A stretch of 22,813 nucleotides of DNA from CAJJBL01 sp964519035 (GTDB taxonomy: Bacteria > Pseudomonadota > Alphaproteobacteria > Puniceispirillales > Marisalimonadaceae), in the NCBI GenBank assembly GCA_964519035.1, contig CAZFKZ010000031.1, forward strand, positions 1 to 22,813, written 5' to 3'. Below the pieces are notes generated by a model, which did not search any database, was not told the origin of the DNA, and worked only from the letters and a program-made list of their open reading frames with translations. A program made the translations under genes and the position numbers. This document shows, in pieces, positions 14,973 to 22,813 of this stretch (position 1 is its first letter; the number at the start of each line of letters is the position of its first letter).

Positions 14973-15890
14973 TCAGGAACGTGGATGTATTGCTTTATGC
15001 AAAGTTAAAAGTTCAGCTTCATTTACATCAGTATATCTTTGAGTTGTAGATAAGCTAGAATGACCCAAAAGCTGTTGAATGGCTCTCAAATCTGCTCCTC
15101 CCGATAAAAGATGAGTTGCAAATGCATGTCTTAATGCATGAGGTGTTGTATGAGAAGGTAAGCCAAGTGAATACCTTAAATTTTCGATTCTTCTTTGAAT
15201 AATTCTTGGGGATAATGCATTTCCTCTTTTACCAAGAAAGAGTGGAGCATCTTCTTTTACAACAAATGGACATGCATCCAGATAATCTTTAACTCCGTTA
15301 CATATAATTGGCAGTAATGGGACATCTCTGTATTTATTTCCCTTTCCGAGTACTCTGAGCCAATCACCGTTGGGAGCTTCATTTTTTTTAAGAGATAAAG
15401 CTTCACTTATTCTCAATCCCCCTCCGTATAGTAATAAAACAACAGCTCTATCACGAAGATTGATCCAGAGGTCATTTTTATCATCCATTAATGAAAACAA
15501 GGCTTTTGTTATTAAATCTGAATCAATGGACTTTGGAAAACTCCTTTTTAGTTTAGGACTTTTAAAAACAGATAGATCTAGAGATGTTATTATTTTTTCT
15601 TTTAATAAAAATTTAAAAAAATTTTTTAGACTTGATATTCTTCTTGCAACTGTTGGCCGGGATAATTTTCTTTCAGATAGCTTAAATAAATAATCTCTCA
15701 AAATATATTTATCAGGTAATAAAACATCATATTTTCCAATTTCACAAAATTTTGAGAAATCTATAACATCTCTTTGGTAAGCATTTAAAGTGTGCATACC
15801 ATAACCTCGAATATTTTGAAGATATTCAATCCATACTTGAATTAGATTAGTTACTTTATTATCTAGTATTTTATTTATTACTACTGTCAT
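14973..15890 (-). CDS. xerC: Tyrosine recombinase XerC
   Basis: A 305-residue tyrosine recombinase, the usual XerC/XerD length. The N-terminal SAM-like domain (about 15-100) contains LIQVWIEYLQNIRGYGMHTLNAYQRD. The catalytic residues are all visible: R160 (YGGGLRISEAL), K184 (GKGNKYRDVPL), H251 and R254 (PHALRHAFATHL), H277 (LLGHSSLSTTQRYT) and nucleophile Y286. With XerD it resolves chromosome dimers at dif. It starts 6 nt after the transaldolase stop and lacks its own Shine-Dalgarno, so it is likely translated from the fsa-xerC transcript. The position beside fsa and priA is the standard alphaproteobacterial one for xerC, which argues for a housekeeping recombinase rather than a mobile-element integrase. 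Confidence 0.93.
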   Translation of the reverse strand: MTVVINKILDNKVTNLIQVWIEYLQNIRGYGMHTLNAYQRDVIDFSKFCEIGKYDVLLPDKYILRDYLFKLSERKLSRPTVARRISSLKNFFKFLLKEKIITSLDLSVFKSPKLKRSFPKSIDSDLITKALFSLMDDKNDLWINLRDRAVVLLLYGGGLRISEALSLKKNEAPNGDWLRVLGKGNKYRDVPLLPIICNGVKDYLDACPFVVKEDAPLFLGKRGNALSPRIIQRRIENLRYSLGLPSHTTPHALRHAFATHLLSGGADLRAIQQLLGHSSLSTTQRYTDVNEAELLTLHKAIHPRS

Positions 15891-15896
15891 AAATTA

Positions 15897-16550
15897 TTAT
15901 AATATAGATTGCCCAGTTTTTCCCCAATCGGATAAAAAGTCTGCTAGTCCTTTGTCTGTTAAAGGATGATGATACATCGCTTTTAAAAATTTAGGCGGAA
16001 TAGTAGCTACATCTGCTCCTAATTTTGATACATCAATTATATCTTGTACACTCCTTATTGAGGCAGCAAGAACTTTTGTTTCAAAGCCATATATCTCATA
16101 TATTTCTGTAATTTCTGAGATTAAACTCATGCCATCAGCGCCAATGTCGTCTAATCGGCCAATGAATGGAGATATAAATGTTGCTCCAGCTTTTGCAGCT
16201 AATATTGCTTGAGCAGCACTGAAGCATAAGGTGACATTAACCATAATTCCGTCATCAGAAAAAGTTTTACATGCACGAAGTCCATCAAATGTCAGAGGTA
16301 CTTTTATAGCTACATTATCAGCAATTGCTGAGAGCTTTCTTCCTTCTTTTATCATTGAATCGAAATCTGTCGCTGTAACTTCTGCACTTACTGGTCCAGA
16401 GACTTCAGCACATATTTCTGCAATTGTTTCGATTATATTTCTTCCAGATTTAGCTATAAGAGATGGGTTTGTTGTTACACCATCAATCAACCCTGTAATA
16501 TTCAAAGATTTAATTTCTTCTATTTCAGCTGTATCTATAAATAATTCCAT
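15897..16550 (-). CDS. fsa: Fructose-6-phosphate aldolase / short transaldolase
   Basis: A 217-residue member of the short transaldolase family (Fsa/TalC/MipB), single TIM barrel. MELFIDTAEIEEI is the typical N-terminus, GVTTNPSLIAKSG (24-36) the first signature, and K83 in NVAIKVPLT the Schiff-base lysine. ISPFIGRLDD (136-145) and VLAASIRS (160-167) complete the phosphate- and substrate-binding set. It acts in the cytoplasm as transaldolase of the pentose phosphate pathway or as fructose-6-phosphate aldolase; the two activities differ by few residues and are hard to assign by eye. It is the first gene of a minus-strand pair with xerC and diverges from priA across 117 very AT-rich bases. Confidence 0.92.
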   Translation of the reverse strand: MELFIDTAEIEEIKSLNITGLIDGVTTNPSLIAKSGRNIIETIAEICAEVSGPVSAEVTATDFDSMIKEGRKLSAIADNVAIKVPLTFDGLRACKTFSDDGIMVNVTLCFSAAQAILAAKAGATFISPFIGRLDDIGADGMSLISEITEIYEIYGFETKVLAASIRSVQDIIDVSKLGADVATIPPKFLKAMYHHPLTDKGLADFLSDWGKTGQSIL

Positions 16551-16667
16551 TGTGAAACCTTTTGATCAAAATATAATATTATTCTAACAAATTTAAATTA
16601 TATTTATATTACATTATCTTTATAATGATAACTACAATTAACATTAATAATTTTAAGAAGCGAATAA

Positions 16668-18902
16668 ATGGAAACTATTAGTTCAAATGAAGTTTCAGTA
16701 TTATTAATTGGACCATTTAATGAAAGTTTTGATTATTTAGTTGAAAATAATGTTAATGGTGTCTACCCAGGTCAATTAGTGCTAGTGCCCCTAGGATCAA
16801 GAGAAATAGTAGGTATAATCCTTAGTGAAGGTTCAAAAAAATATCCATTAAATAAATTAAAAAAAATATTACATTTTTATGACCTTAACCCAATTCCAAA
16901 AGCTTCTATCGAGTTAGTTAATTTTCTAGCTAGTTGGAATTGTGTATTTAAAGGCCTTGTTTTGAAAATGCTTCTAAATCCGTTAGAAGCAATCACATCA
17001 CCAAAATATAATAAAATATACAAAATAAATTCAACTTTAATAGAATTGCTTGATTCGAAAGAAAATAAAAAAATAAGTCCTAAGAGACAGATAGTTTTAG
17101 ATACTTTACTTGATAGCCATAAAGGTATGTTAATGGAAGATTTAGTAAACAAAACTGGAGTATCTAAAAGTATTATTAATGAAATGTGCAAAAAAAGTTT
17201 TATCAAAGAGGAGCTGGCAAAAGAAATAAACATCAGTTCTATTGGTGTTTTTGAAAAATATAATATTGAAAGTGACACTCAAAAGGTACTCAACGAACAT
17301 CAAAAATTGGCCATAGAAAAAATCAATATTTCTATAAAAGAAAGCAAGCCAGATTGTTTTTTACTTGATGGAGTTCCGGGATCAGGTAAAACAGAAACAT
17401 ATTTTGATACAGTTCAGACATGCTTAATAGAAAAAAAGCAGGTTTTAATTTTACTTCCTGAAATAGCTTTAACTCCTGATTGGCAAAAAAGATTTTTTGA
17501 TAGGTTCAATTTTAAACCATTAATTTGGCATTCAGATATAAGTAAAAAGACAAGAAAAAATATATGGCTATCAGCATTAAGTGGAAACGCCTCCGTTATA
17601 GTTGGAGCTCGTTCTGCTCTTTTAATCCCAATTTTAAATTTAGGCTTAATAGTTGTTGACGAAGAGCATGAACCAGCCTTTAAACAAGAAGAAAATATTC
17701 GTTATAATGCTCGAGACATGGCAATTTATAAAGCAAATAAAACGCCAGCACCTATTGTATTAGCCTCTGCTACTCCTTCATTAGAAACTTTTCAAAATAT
17801 GAAGTTAGGAAAGTATATTCACTTAATATTGCCACATAGGGCAACTGGAGCTGAACTGCCAGAAATAAGGTTGCTAGACTTAAAATTAAATCCTCCCAAT
17901 AAAGGTTGTTGGATTTCTCCGGTATTAATACAAGAATTGAAAGCTAAATTGGATAAACAGGATCAATCCCTATTGTTTTTGAATAGAAGAGGTTATTCAC
18001 CTCTCAGACTATGTAATTCTTGTGGTAATAAAATTAAATGCAAAAATTGTGATACTTGGTTAGTAGAACATCGATCTAAAGGACATCTGATATGTCATCA
18101 TTGTGGATATAATAAAAAATTGTCTAATACCTGTGAAGCTTGTGGAAGTAACGATCACATGCATTCATTTGGTCCTGGAGTAGAACGCATAACTGAAGAG
18201 GTAAAAAAACTATTCCCTGATGCAAGAATTCTAACCTTATCTAGTGATACAATGAATAGCCAAGCATTACTCTCAGAATCTATTGATAAAATAAAAAAAG
18301 GAGGTGTCGACATAATCATTGGAACCCAAATGATTGCAAAAGGACATGATTTTCCAAATTTAAAATTAGTTGGTATAATTGATGGTGATATAGGCCTTTC
18401 AGGAGGTGATCTTAGAGCTTCTGAAAGAAGCTTTCAATTGTTACAGCAAGTTTCAGGTAGGTCCGGCAGACATACATCTGATTTAGATGATAAAGGACTA
18501 GTTATTTTACAAACATTTGATCCCGAAAATCCTATTATAAAAGCAATTGCAAGTAATGATCGTGATAATTTTTTTAAAAACGAACTGATATCAAGAAAAA
18601 ATGCAGGAATGCCACCTTTTGGAAGGTTGGCTGCAATTATTTTGTCGTGCAAATCAGAAAAACAATTGGATATCTTTTCATTAAAATTATCTTATGTAAT
18701 TCCTTCATTTCATAATATTAAAATTTTTGGCCCTGCACCAGCTCCTTTGCATTTTTTAAGAGGTAATTATAGGCGAAGATTCCTTATTAAATCCAGTAAA
18801 ACTGTAAATTTACAACAAGTCATTCTCAATTGGGTAAACAAAATTAAAACACCATCTAATATTAAACTTACAATAGATATTGATCCTTATTCATTTATGT
18901 AA
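16668..18902 (+). CDS. priA: Primosomal protein N' / replication restart helicase PriA
   Basis: A 744-residue superfamily 2 3'-5' helicase that reloads the replisome at stalled forks. The N-terminal 3'-DNA-end-binding domain is near residues 8-100. Helicase motifs are Walker A GVPGSGKTETY (235-245), the DEEH box (331-334), ASATPSLET (367-374) and the late TQMIAKGHDFP motif with GRSGR. Eight zinc-ligating cysteines (C449, C452, C458, C461, C476, C479, C489, C492) form the two inserted zinc sites. Length matches the family. It has only a modest ribosome binding site (AAGAAG) before the ATG. Upstream of atpH is its usual alphaproteobacterial position. Confidence 0.96.
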   Translation: METISSNEVSVLLIGPFNESFDYLVENNVNGVYPGQLVLVPLGSREIVGIILSEGSKKYPLNKLKKILHFYDLNPIPKASIELVNFLASWNCVFKGLVLKMLLNPLEAITSPKYNKIYKINSTLIELLDSKENKKISPKRQIVLDTLLDSHKGMLMEDLVNKTGVSKSIINEMCKKSFIKEELAKEINISSIGVFEKYNIESDTQKVLNEHQKLAIEKINISIKESKPDCFLLDGVPGSGKTETYFDTVQTCLIEKKQVLILLPEIALTPDWQKRFFDRFNFKPLIWHSDISKKTRKNIWLSALSGNASVIVGARSALLIPILNLGLIVVDEEHEPAFKQEENIRYNARDMAIYKANKTPAPIVLASATPSLETFQNMKLGKYIHLILPHRATGAELPEIRLLDLKLNPPNKGCWISPVLIQELKAKLDKQDQSLLFLNRRGYSPLRLCNSCGNKIKCKNCDTWLVEHRSKGHLICHHCGYNKKLSNTCEACGSNDHMHSFGPGVERITEEVKKLFPDARILTLSSDTMNSQALLSESIDKIKKGGVDIIIGTQMIAKGHDFPNLKLVGIIDGDIGLSGGDLRASERSFQLLQQVSGRSGRHTSDLDDKGLVILQTFDPENPIIKAIASNDRDNFFKNELISRKNAGMPPFGRLAAIILSCKSEKQLDIFSLKLSYVIPSFHNIKIFGPAPAPLHFLRGNYRRRFLIKSSKTVNLQQVILNWVNKIKTPSNIKLTIDIDPYSFM

Positions 18903-18933
18903 AATTTTATTTATTCCCGAGTGCTTGAGTCAC

Positions 18934-18962
18934 TTGCATTGATGTTAATGCTGTGCTAGCAA
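18934..18962 (+). promoter_or_regulatory. Possible promoter for the atp operon
   Basis: In the 103-bp gap between priA and atpH, a stretch visibly richer in G and C (about 18917-18966) holds TTGCAT (18934-18939), a 17-nt spacer, and TAGCAA (18957-18962) preceded by TGC as in extended -10 elements. It also contains a small hairpin, GCATT/AATGC (18936-18940 and 18947-18951). The promoter call is tentative. Confidence 0.25.
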
Positions 18963-19005
18963 TCCATATATTTTATTTAAAATTATACAATAAGGAAGCC
19001 TATAG

Positions 19006-19569
19006 ATGAGTAGTTCATCCGGTCAAACATCTGGATTAACAGGAAGATATGCTAAAGCATTATATGAATTAGCGAACGAAAAAAAATCAATCTCTAAAAT
19101 AGTTAAAGATTTTGAGGATTTAAAATCTCTAATAGAGAAGAATGTTGAGTTTTTAAATTTAATTACATCTCCTGCAATATCTAAAAATGATAAGAAAGCC
19201 TCTTTAACTTCAATCTTAAAAAAAGCTAAAGCTAATACTTTAACAATTCAATTTTGTGGAACTCTTGCGGATAATGGAAGGTTAAACATTATCATAGAAA
19301 TAATAGATGTGTTTCTTTCTAAAGTTTTAATAAATAATGGAGAAGTTCAAGCTGAAGTTACTTCATCAATTGTATTAGATAAATCCCAACGTCAAGAAGT
19401 TGAAAAGTCAATTTCGGAAGTTGTAGGAGGTAAAAAAATATCTTTGTTAATGAACGTCGATGAGTCTCTCATTGGAGGCCTCATCGTCAAAATAGGTTCG
19501 AAAATGATAGATAGTTCAATAAAAACCAAACTTAATAGACTAGAAATTGCCATGAGAGGTGTAAATTAA
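19006..19569 (+). CDS. atpH: F1F0 ATP synthase subunit delta
   Basis: A 187-residue OSCP/delta subunit of the peripheral stalk, linking the F1 head to the F0 b subunits. Family features are GRYAKALYELANEKK near residues 13-27, the central helical region with ISKNDKKASL, and the C-terminal IGGLIVKIGSKMIDSSIKTKLNRL. The ATG follows AAGGAAG by a suitable spacing and gives a start (MSSSSGQTSG) with an alphaproteobacterial-style short Ser-rich lead. Its stop overlaps the atpA start by one base (TAATG), so the two are translationally coupled. It is the first gene of the F1 operon. Confidence 0.95.
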   Translation: MSSSSGQTSGLTGRYAKALYELANEKKSISKIVKDFEDLKSLIEKNVEFLNLITSPAISKNDKKASLTSILKKAKANTLTIQFCGTLADNGRLNIIIEIIDVFLSKVLINNGEVQAEVTSSIVLDKSQRQEVEKSISEVVGGKKISLLMNVDESLIGGLIVKIGSKMIDSSIKTKLNRLEIAMRGVN

Positions 19570-21104
19570 TGGATATTCGTGCAGCAGAAATTTCAACAAT
19601 ACTAAAAGATCAAATTGCGAATTTTGGAGCAGAAGCAGAGGTTACTGAAGTAGGTAAAGTACTGTCAGTTGGTGACGGAATTGCTCGTGTTCACGGCTTA
19701 GATGAAGTAAAAGCTGGAGAAATGGTAGAATTCTCAGGTGGAATAGCTGGAATGGCCCTTAACCTTGAAAGAGACAATGTTGGTGTTGTTATTTTTGGTA
19801 GTGATAAAACTATCAAAGAAGGCGATATTGTTAAGAGAACGGGTTCTATTGTTGATGTTCCCGTAGGAAAGGGCATGCTTGGTAGAGTAGTTGATGCCTT
19901 AGGAAATCCAATAGATGGTAAAGGTGCTTTAAAGAATGTAAAGAGAACCAGAGTTGAAGCAAAGGCTCCTGGTATTATGCCTAGACAATCTGTTAATGAA
20001 CCAATGCAAACTGGGTTAAAAGCTATTGATTCTCTTATCCCTGTTGGAAGAGGACAAAGAGAGCTTATTATTGGAGACAGACAAACTGGAAAAACAGCAA
20101 TAGCAATTGATACTTTTTTAAATCAAAAAAGTACTAATGATAATGCTGGAAAAGATGACGCAAAAAAATTATTTTGTATATATGTTGCTGTTGGACAAAA
20201 AAGATCAACTGTTGCGCAAATAGTTAAGACTCTTGAAGAAAGAGGGGCTCTAGAATATTCTATAATAGTAGCTGCAACAGCCTCAGATCCAGCTCCAATG
20301 CAATTTTTAGCTCCATATGCTGCAGCAGCAATGGGAGAGTACTTCCGTGATAATGGAATGCACGCAGTTGTAGTGTATGATGATTTATCAAAGCAAGCAG
20401 TAGCTTATAGACAAATGTCTCTTTTATTAAGGAGACCTCCTGGAAGAGAAGCTTACCCTGGAGATGTGTTTTATCTTCATTCACGTTTGCTTGAAAGAGC
20501 TGCAAAAATGAATAGTGACAATGGATCTGGTTCACTCACAGCCCTTCCTATAATTGAAACTCAAGGTGGTGACGTTTCTGCATTTATTCCAACAAATGTT
20601 ATTTCCATTACTGATGGACAAATTTTTCTAGAAACTGAATTATTTTATAAAGGTATTAGGCCTGCAGTAAATGTAGGACTGTCAGTTTCAAGAGTTGGTT
20701 CTGCTGCACAAATTAAAGCAATGAAACAAGTTGCGGGAACAATTAAGTTAGATTTGGCCCAGTATAGAGAAATGGCAGCTTTTGCTCAATTTGCTTCAGA
20801 TATGGATGCTTCAACAAGGCAACTTTTATCGCGAGGTGAAAGATTAACTGAATTATTGAAACAATCTCAATATTCACCAATGGAAGTTGAAGAACAAGTG
20901 GCAGTTATATTTGCTGGAGTTAAAGGATATCTTGATAAGATACCTACTCAAAGTATAGGTGCTTTTGAGCAAGCTTTGCTTCAAAAACTTAAGGCTAAAG
21001 GTTCATCAATACTTGCCTCTATAAGAAAAGATAAATCTATATCTGATTCAACAGATAAAGCTTTGAGAGAAGAATTGGATCAATTAGTTAAAAGTCACTC
21101 TTAA
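19569..21104 (+). CDS. atpA: F1F0 ATP synthase subunit alpha
   Basis: A 511-residue alpha subunit, the non-catalytic nucleotide-binding subunit of the F1 hexamer. It begins MDIRAAEISTILKDQI, with the N-terminal beta-barrel (about 25-95), and carries P-loop GDRQTGKT (about 169-176). The segment FCIYVAVGQKRSTVAQIV and the ATASDPAPMQFLAPYA block are highly conserved. The adenine-binding and alpha-beta interface loop, including VGLSVSRVGSAAQ, follows. Full length with no missing motif. It overlaps atpH by one base and precedes atpG by 30 nt. Confidence 0.98.
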   Translation: MDIRAAEISTILKDQIANFGAEAEVTEVGKVLSVGDGIARVHGLDEVKAGEMVEFSGGIAGMALNLERDNVGVVIFGSDKTIKEGDIVKRTGSIVDVPVGKGMLGRVVDALGNPIDGKGALKNVKRTRVEAKAPGIMPRQSVNEPMQTGLKAIDSLIPVGRGQRELIIGDRQTGKTAIAIDTFLNQKSTNDNAGKDDAKKLFCIYVAVGQKRSTVAQIVKTLEERGALEYSIIVAATASDPAPMQFLAPYAAAAMGEYFRDNGMHAVVVYDDLSKQAVAYRQMSLLLRRPPGREAYPGDVFYLHSRLLERAAKMNSDNGSGSLTALPIIETQGGDVSAFIPTNVISITDGQIFLETELFYKGIRPAVNVGLSVSRVGSAAQIKAMKQVAGTIKLDLAQYREMAAFAQFASDMDASTRQLLSRGERLTELLKQSQYSPMEVEEQVAVIFAGVKGYLDKIPTQSIGAFEQALLQKLKAKGSSILASIRKDKSISDSTDKALREELDQLVKSHS

Positions 21105-21134
21105 TTTTTGTAAAATTAAACAGGTTAGGTTAAT

Positions 21135-22007
21135 ATGCCTTCTTTAAAAGATTTAAAAAATAGAATTGGTTCGGTAAAGTCCACTCAAAAAATAACTTCA
21201 GCTATGAAAATGGTTGCAGCTGCTAAATTGAGAAAAGCTCAAGATCAAGCGATAGCTTCTAGGCCGTATACAACTTTGATGGATAAAATCGTATCAAAAA
21301 TTTCTTCAAAAGCTACAGGAAGTGCTATAGATCTTCTTACCGGTAAAGAAGAAAATAAAACCCAATTACTTGTTGTTTTTTCTGCTGATAGAGGTCTTTG
21401 TGGAGGTTTTAATGGTTCTATAACACGAGCTGTTCGAAGAGAAGTTCAAGCTCTTCAAAAAAATGGCTTCGATGTCAAGTTACTAATGGTAGGGAAAAAA
21501 TCAGCTGATGCTCTTAATAGAGACTTAGGACATTTGTACATTGATAGATTAGATGGTAAATCAGCTAAACCAAATTTTACAGATGCTGAAATATTAGCTA
21601 AAAAAATTATAGATTTATTTGATAAGAATGAATTTGGTGTGTGTAGAGTTATATATAATAAATTTATTTCTGCCATAGCTCAAGAAGTTACTTATAAATC
21701 TCTTATACCTGCTGAAGTTAAAGAAGATAAAATTGAAGATGATAAAAATAAGTCTATATTTGAATTTGAGCCTAGTGAAGAAGAAATACTAACAGACTTA
21801 TTACCGCGTAATTTAGCAACACAATTATTTAGCTCACAAATTGAAAGCACCGCAAGTGAATTAGCGGCTAGAATGACTGCAATGGATAATGCTACTAGAA
21901 ATGCTGGAGAAATGATAGATAAGCTAACTTTACAATATAATAGAACTAGACAAGCAGTTATTACGAGTGAGTTAATTGAAATAATATCTGGTGCAGAAGC
22001 TTTATAA
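21135..22007 (+). CDS. atpG: F1F0 ATP synthase subunit gamma
   Basis: A 290-residue gamma subunit, the rotary central shaft of F1. The N-terminal coiled-coil helix MPSLKDLKNRIGSVKSTQKITSAMKMVAAAKLRKAQ is unmistakable, followed by the SADRGLCGGFNGSI motif. The C-terminal helix (about 235-290) reads ELAARMTAMDNATRNAGEMI and TLQYNRTRQAVITSELIEIISGAEAL. Length is typical for Alphaproteobacteria. It lies between atpA and atpD with short gaps (30 and 36 nt), as part of the same transcript. Confidence 0.97.
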   Translation: MPSLKDLKNRIGSVKSTQKITSAMKMVAAAKLRKAQDQAIASRPYTTLMDKIVSKISSKATGSAIDLLTGKEENKTQLLVVFSADRGLCGGFNGSITRAVRREVQALQKNGFDVKLLMVGKKSADALNRDLGHLYIDRLDGKSAKPNFTDAEILAKKIIDLFDKNEFGVCRVIYNKFISAIAQEVTYKSLIPAEVKEDKIEDDKNKSIFEFEPSEEEILTDLLPRNLATQLFSSQIESTASELAARMTAMDNATRNAGEMIDKLTLQYNRTRQAVITSELIEIISGAEAL

Positions 22008-22043
22008 TAAAATTATTATTAGAAAATCAAATGGAGTAATATA

Positions 22044-22813
22044 ATGGCAAAAAAACCATCTCAGAAAAATTCTGGAAGAGTAGCACAAGTTATTGGTGCG
22101 GTTGTTGATGTAGAGTTTGATGGGGATCTTCCCTTTATCTTAGATGCACTTCAAATTGATAATGGAGGGCAAAAGCTAATTCTTGAAGTTGCTCAACATT
22201 TAGGAGAAAACGAGGTTAGAACAATCGCTATGGATAGTACGGATGGTCTTGTTAGAGGTATGGAGGTTGTACAAACTGGTGCTCCAATAACAGTTCCAGT
22301 TGGTCCTGAAACTCTAGGAAGAATTTTAAACGTAGTTGGTGATCCAGTTGATGATGGTAAGCCTGTTAAATCTAAGATGAGTCTACCTATACATAGAGAT
22401 GCTCCTGCGTATGTTGAGCAATCTACTTCAGCAGAGATTCTTATTACAGGAATTAAAGTTGTAGATTTACTAGCTCCATATGCAAAAGGTGGAAAAATTG
22501 GATTGTTTGGAGGAGCTGGTGTTGGAAAAACAGTTTTAATTATGGAATTAATTAACAATGTTGCTAAAGCTCATGGTGGATATTCTGTTTTTGCAGGAGT
22601 TGGTGAAAGAACTAGAGAAGGTAATGATTTGTTTCATGAAATGGTTGAGTCTGGTGTTATTGTACCTGATGGTCCAGGTTCAAAAGCCGCTTTAGTTTAT
22701 GGACAAATGAATGAACCTCCAGGGGCAAGAGCTAGAGTTGCATTAACAGGTTTAACATTAGCTGAATATTTTAGAGATCAAGAAGGTCAAGATGTACTTT
22801 TCTTTGTTGATAA
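22044..22813 (+). CDS. atpD: F1F0 ATP synthase subunit beta, 3' truncated by window edge
   Basis: The frame opens at ATG 22044 (MAKKPSQKNSGRVAQVIGAVVDVEF), with GGAG at 22033-22036 as ribosome binding site, and stays open to the window end, giving about 256 of an expected 470-480 residues. It is the catalytic nucleotide-binding subunit of F1. The N-terminal barrel is followed by the P-loop GGAGVGKT (about 155-162) and GERTREGNDL, which holds the catalytic glutamate; the sequence stops at the FFVD of the Walker B region. The atpC gene is expected beyond the edge. Confidence 0.97.
   Translation, partial: MAKKPSQKNSGRVAQVIGAVVDVEFDGDLPFILDALQIDNGGQKLILEVAQHLGENEVRTIAMDSTDGLVRGMEVVQTGAPITVPVGPETLGRILNVVGDPVDDGKPVKSKMSLPIHRDAPAYVEQSTSAEILITGIKVVDLLAPYAKGGKIGLFGGAGVGKTVLIMELINNVAKAHGGYSVFAGVGERTREGNDLFHEMVESGVIVPDGPGSKAALVYGQMNEPPGARARVALTGLTLAEYFRDQEGQDVLFFVD

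Noticed and set aside
14973..15890. Tyrosine recombinase as a mobile-element integrase marking an island boundary
   Set aside because: Length, XerC-like N-terminus, coupling to fsa and the fsa-priA-atp context all indicate the housekeeping xerC; no attachment repeats or phage genes were seen.
16621..16639. Second Fur-box-like sequence in the fsa-priA gap
   Set aside because: It matches only about 13 of 19 positions, lacks the palindrome, and the gap is almost entirely A and T, so a match at this level is expected by chance.

Overview
The window is AT-rich DNA from a bacterium with tightly packed genes. It looks like a streamlined marine-type alphaproteobacterium. The evidence is the right-hand block, where xerC and a short transaldolase diverge from priA, which is followed by atpH-atpA-atpG-atpD without the F0 genes. 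That arrangement is characteristic of Alphaproteobacteria, which encode F0 elsewhere. The two Irr-type Fur-family regulators also fit, since Irr is largely an alphaproteobacterial family. I cannot name a genus from this sequence.

Layout. Bases 1-11540 form an accessory metabolic region with several short transcription units on both strands. In order they are: a TauE/SafE permease cut by the left edge; a 2-keto-4-pentenoate hydratase-like enzyme (-); a flavin monooxygenase with an N-terminal NTF2-like extension (+); a minus-strand operon of NIPSNAP protein, glutathione-transferase-like protein and beta-hydroxyacid dehydrogenase; a plus-strand run of FAH-family enzyme, CaiB/BaiF CoA-transferase/racemase and beta-alanine:pyruvate-type transaminase; and a minus-strand pair of amidase and persulfide-dioxygenase-like metallohydrolase. 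The families suggest catabolism of small carboxylic, amino or sulfur-containing organic acids. The substrate cannot be read from sequence.

Bases 11541-14965 form an iron/peroxide module: two tandem Irr-like regulators that are paralogues of each other, then katG. A near-consensus Fur box (11660-11678) precedes the first regulator. A sequence resembling the rhizobial iron control element (12674-12690) lies just upstream of a plausible katG promoter. A strong hairpin-plus-T-tract terminator ends katG. This is the most interesting part of the window.

Bases 14973-22813 are housekeeping: xerC and fsa on the minus strand, then priA and the F1 ATP synthase operon on the plus strand. atpD runs off the right edge. 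I found no tRNA, rRNA, CRISPR array, insertion sequence or phage gene, and no gene-free stretch longer than 300 bases.
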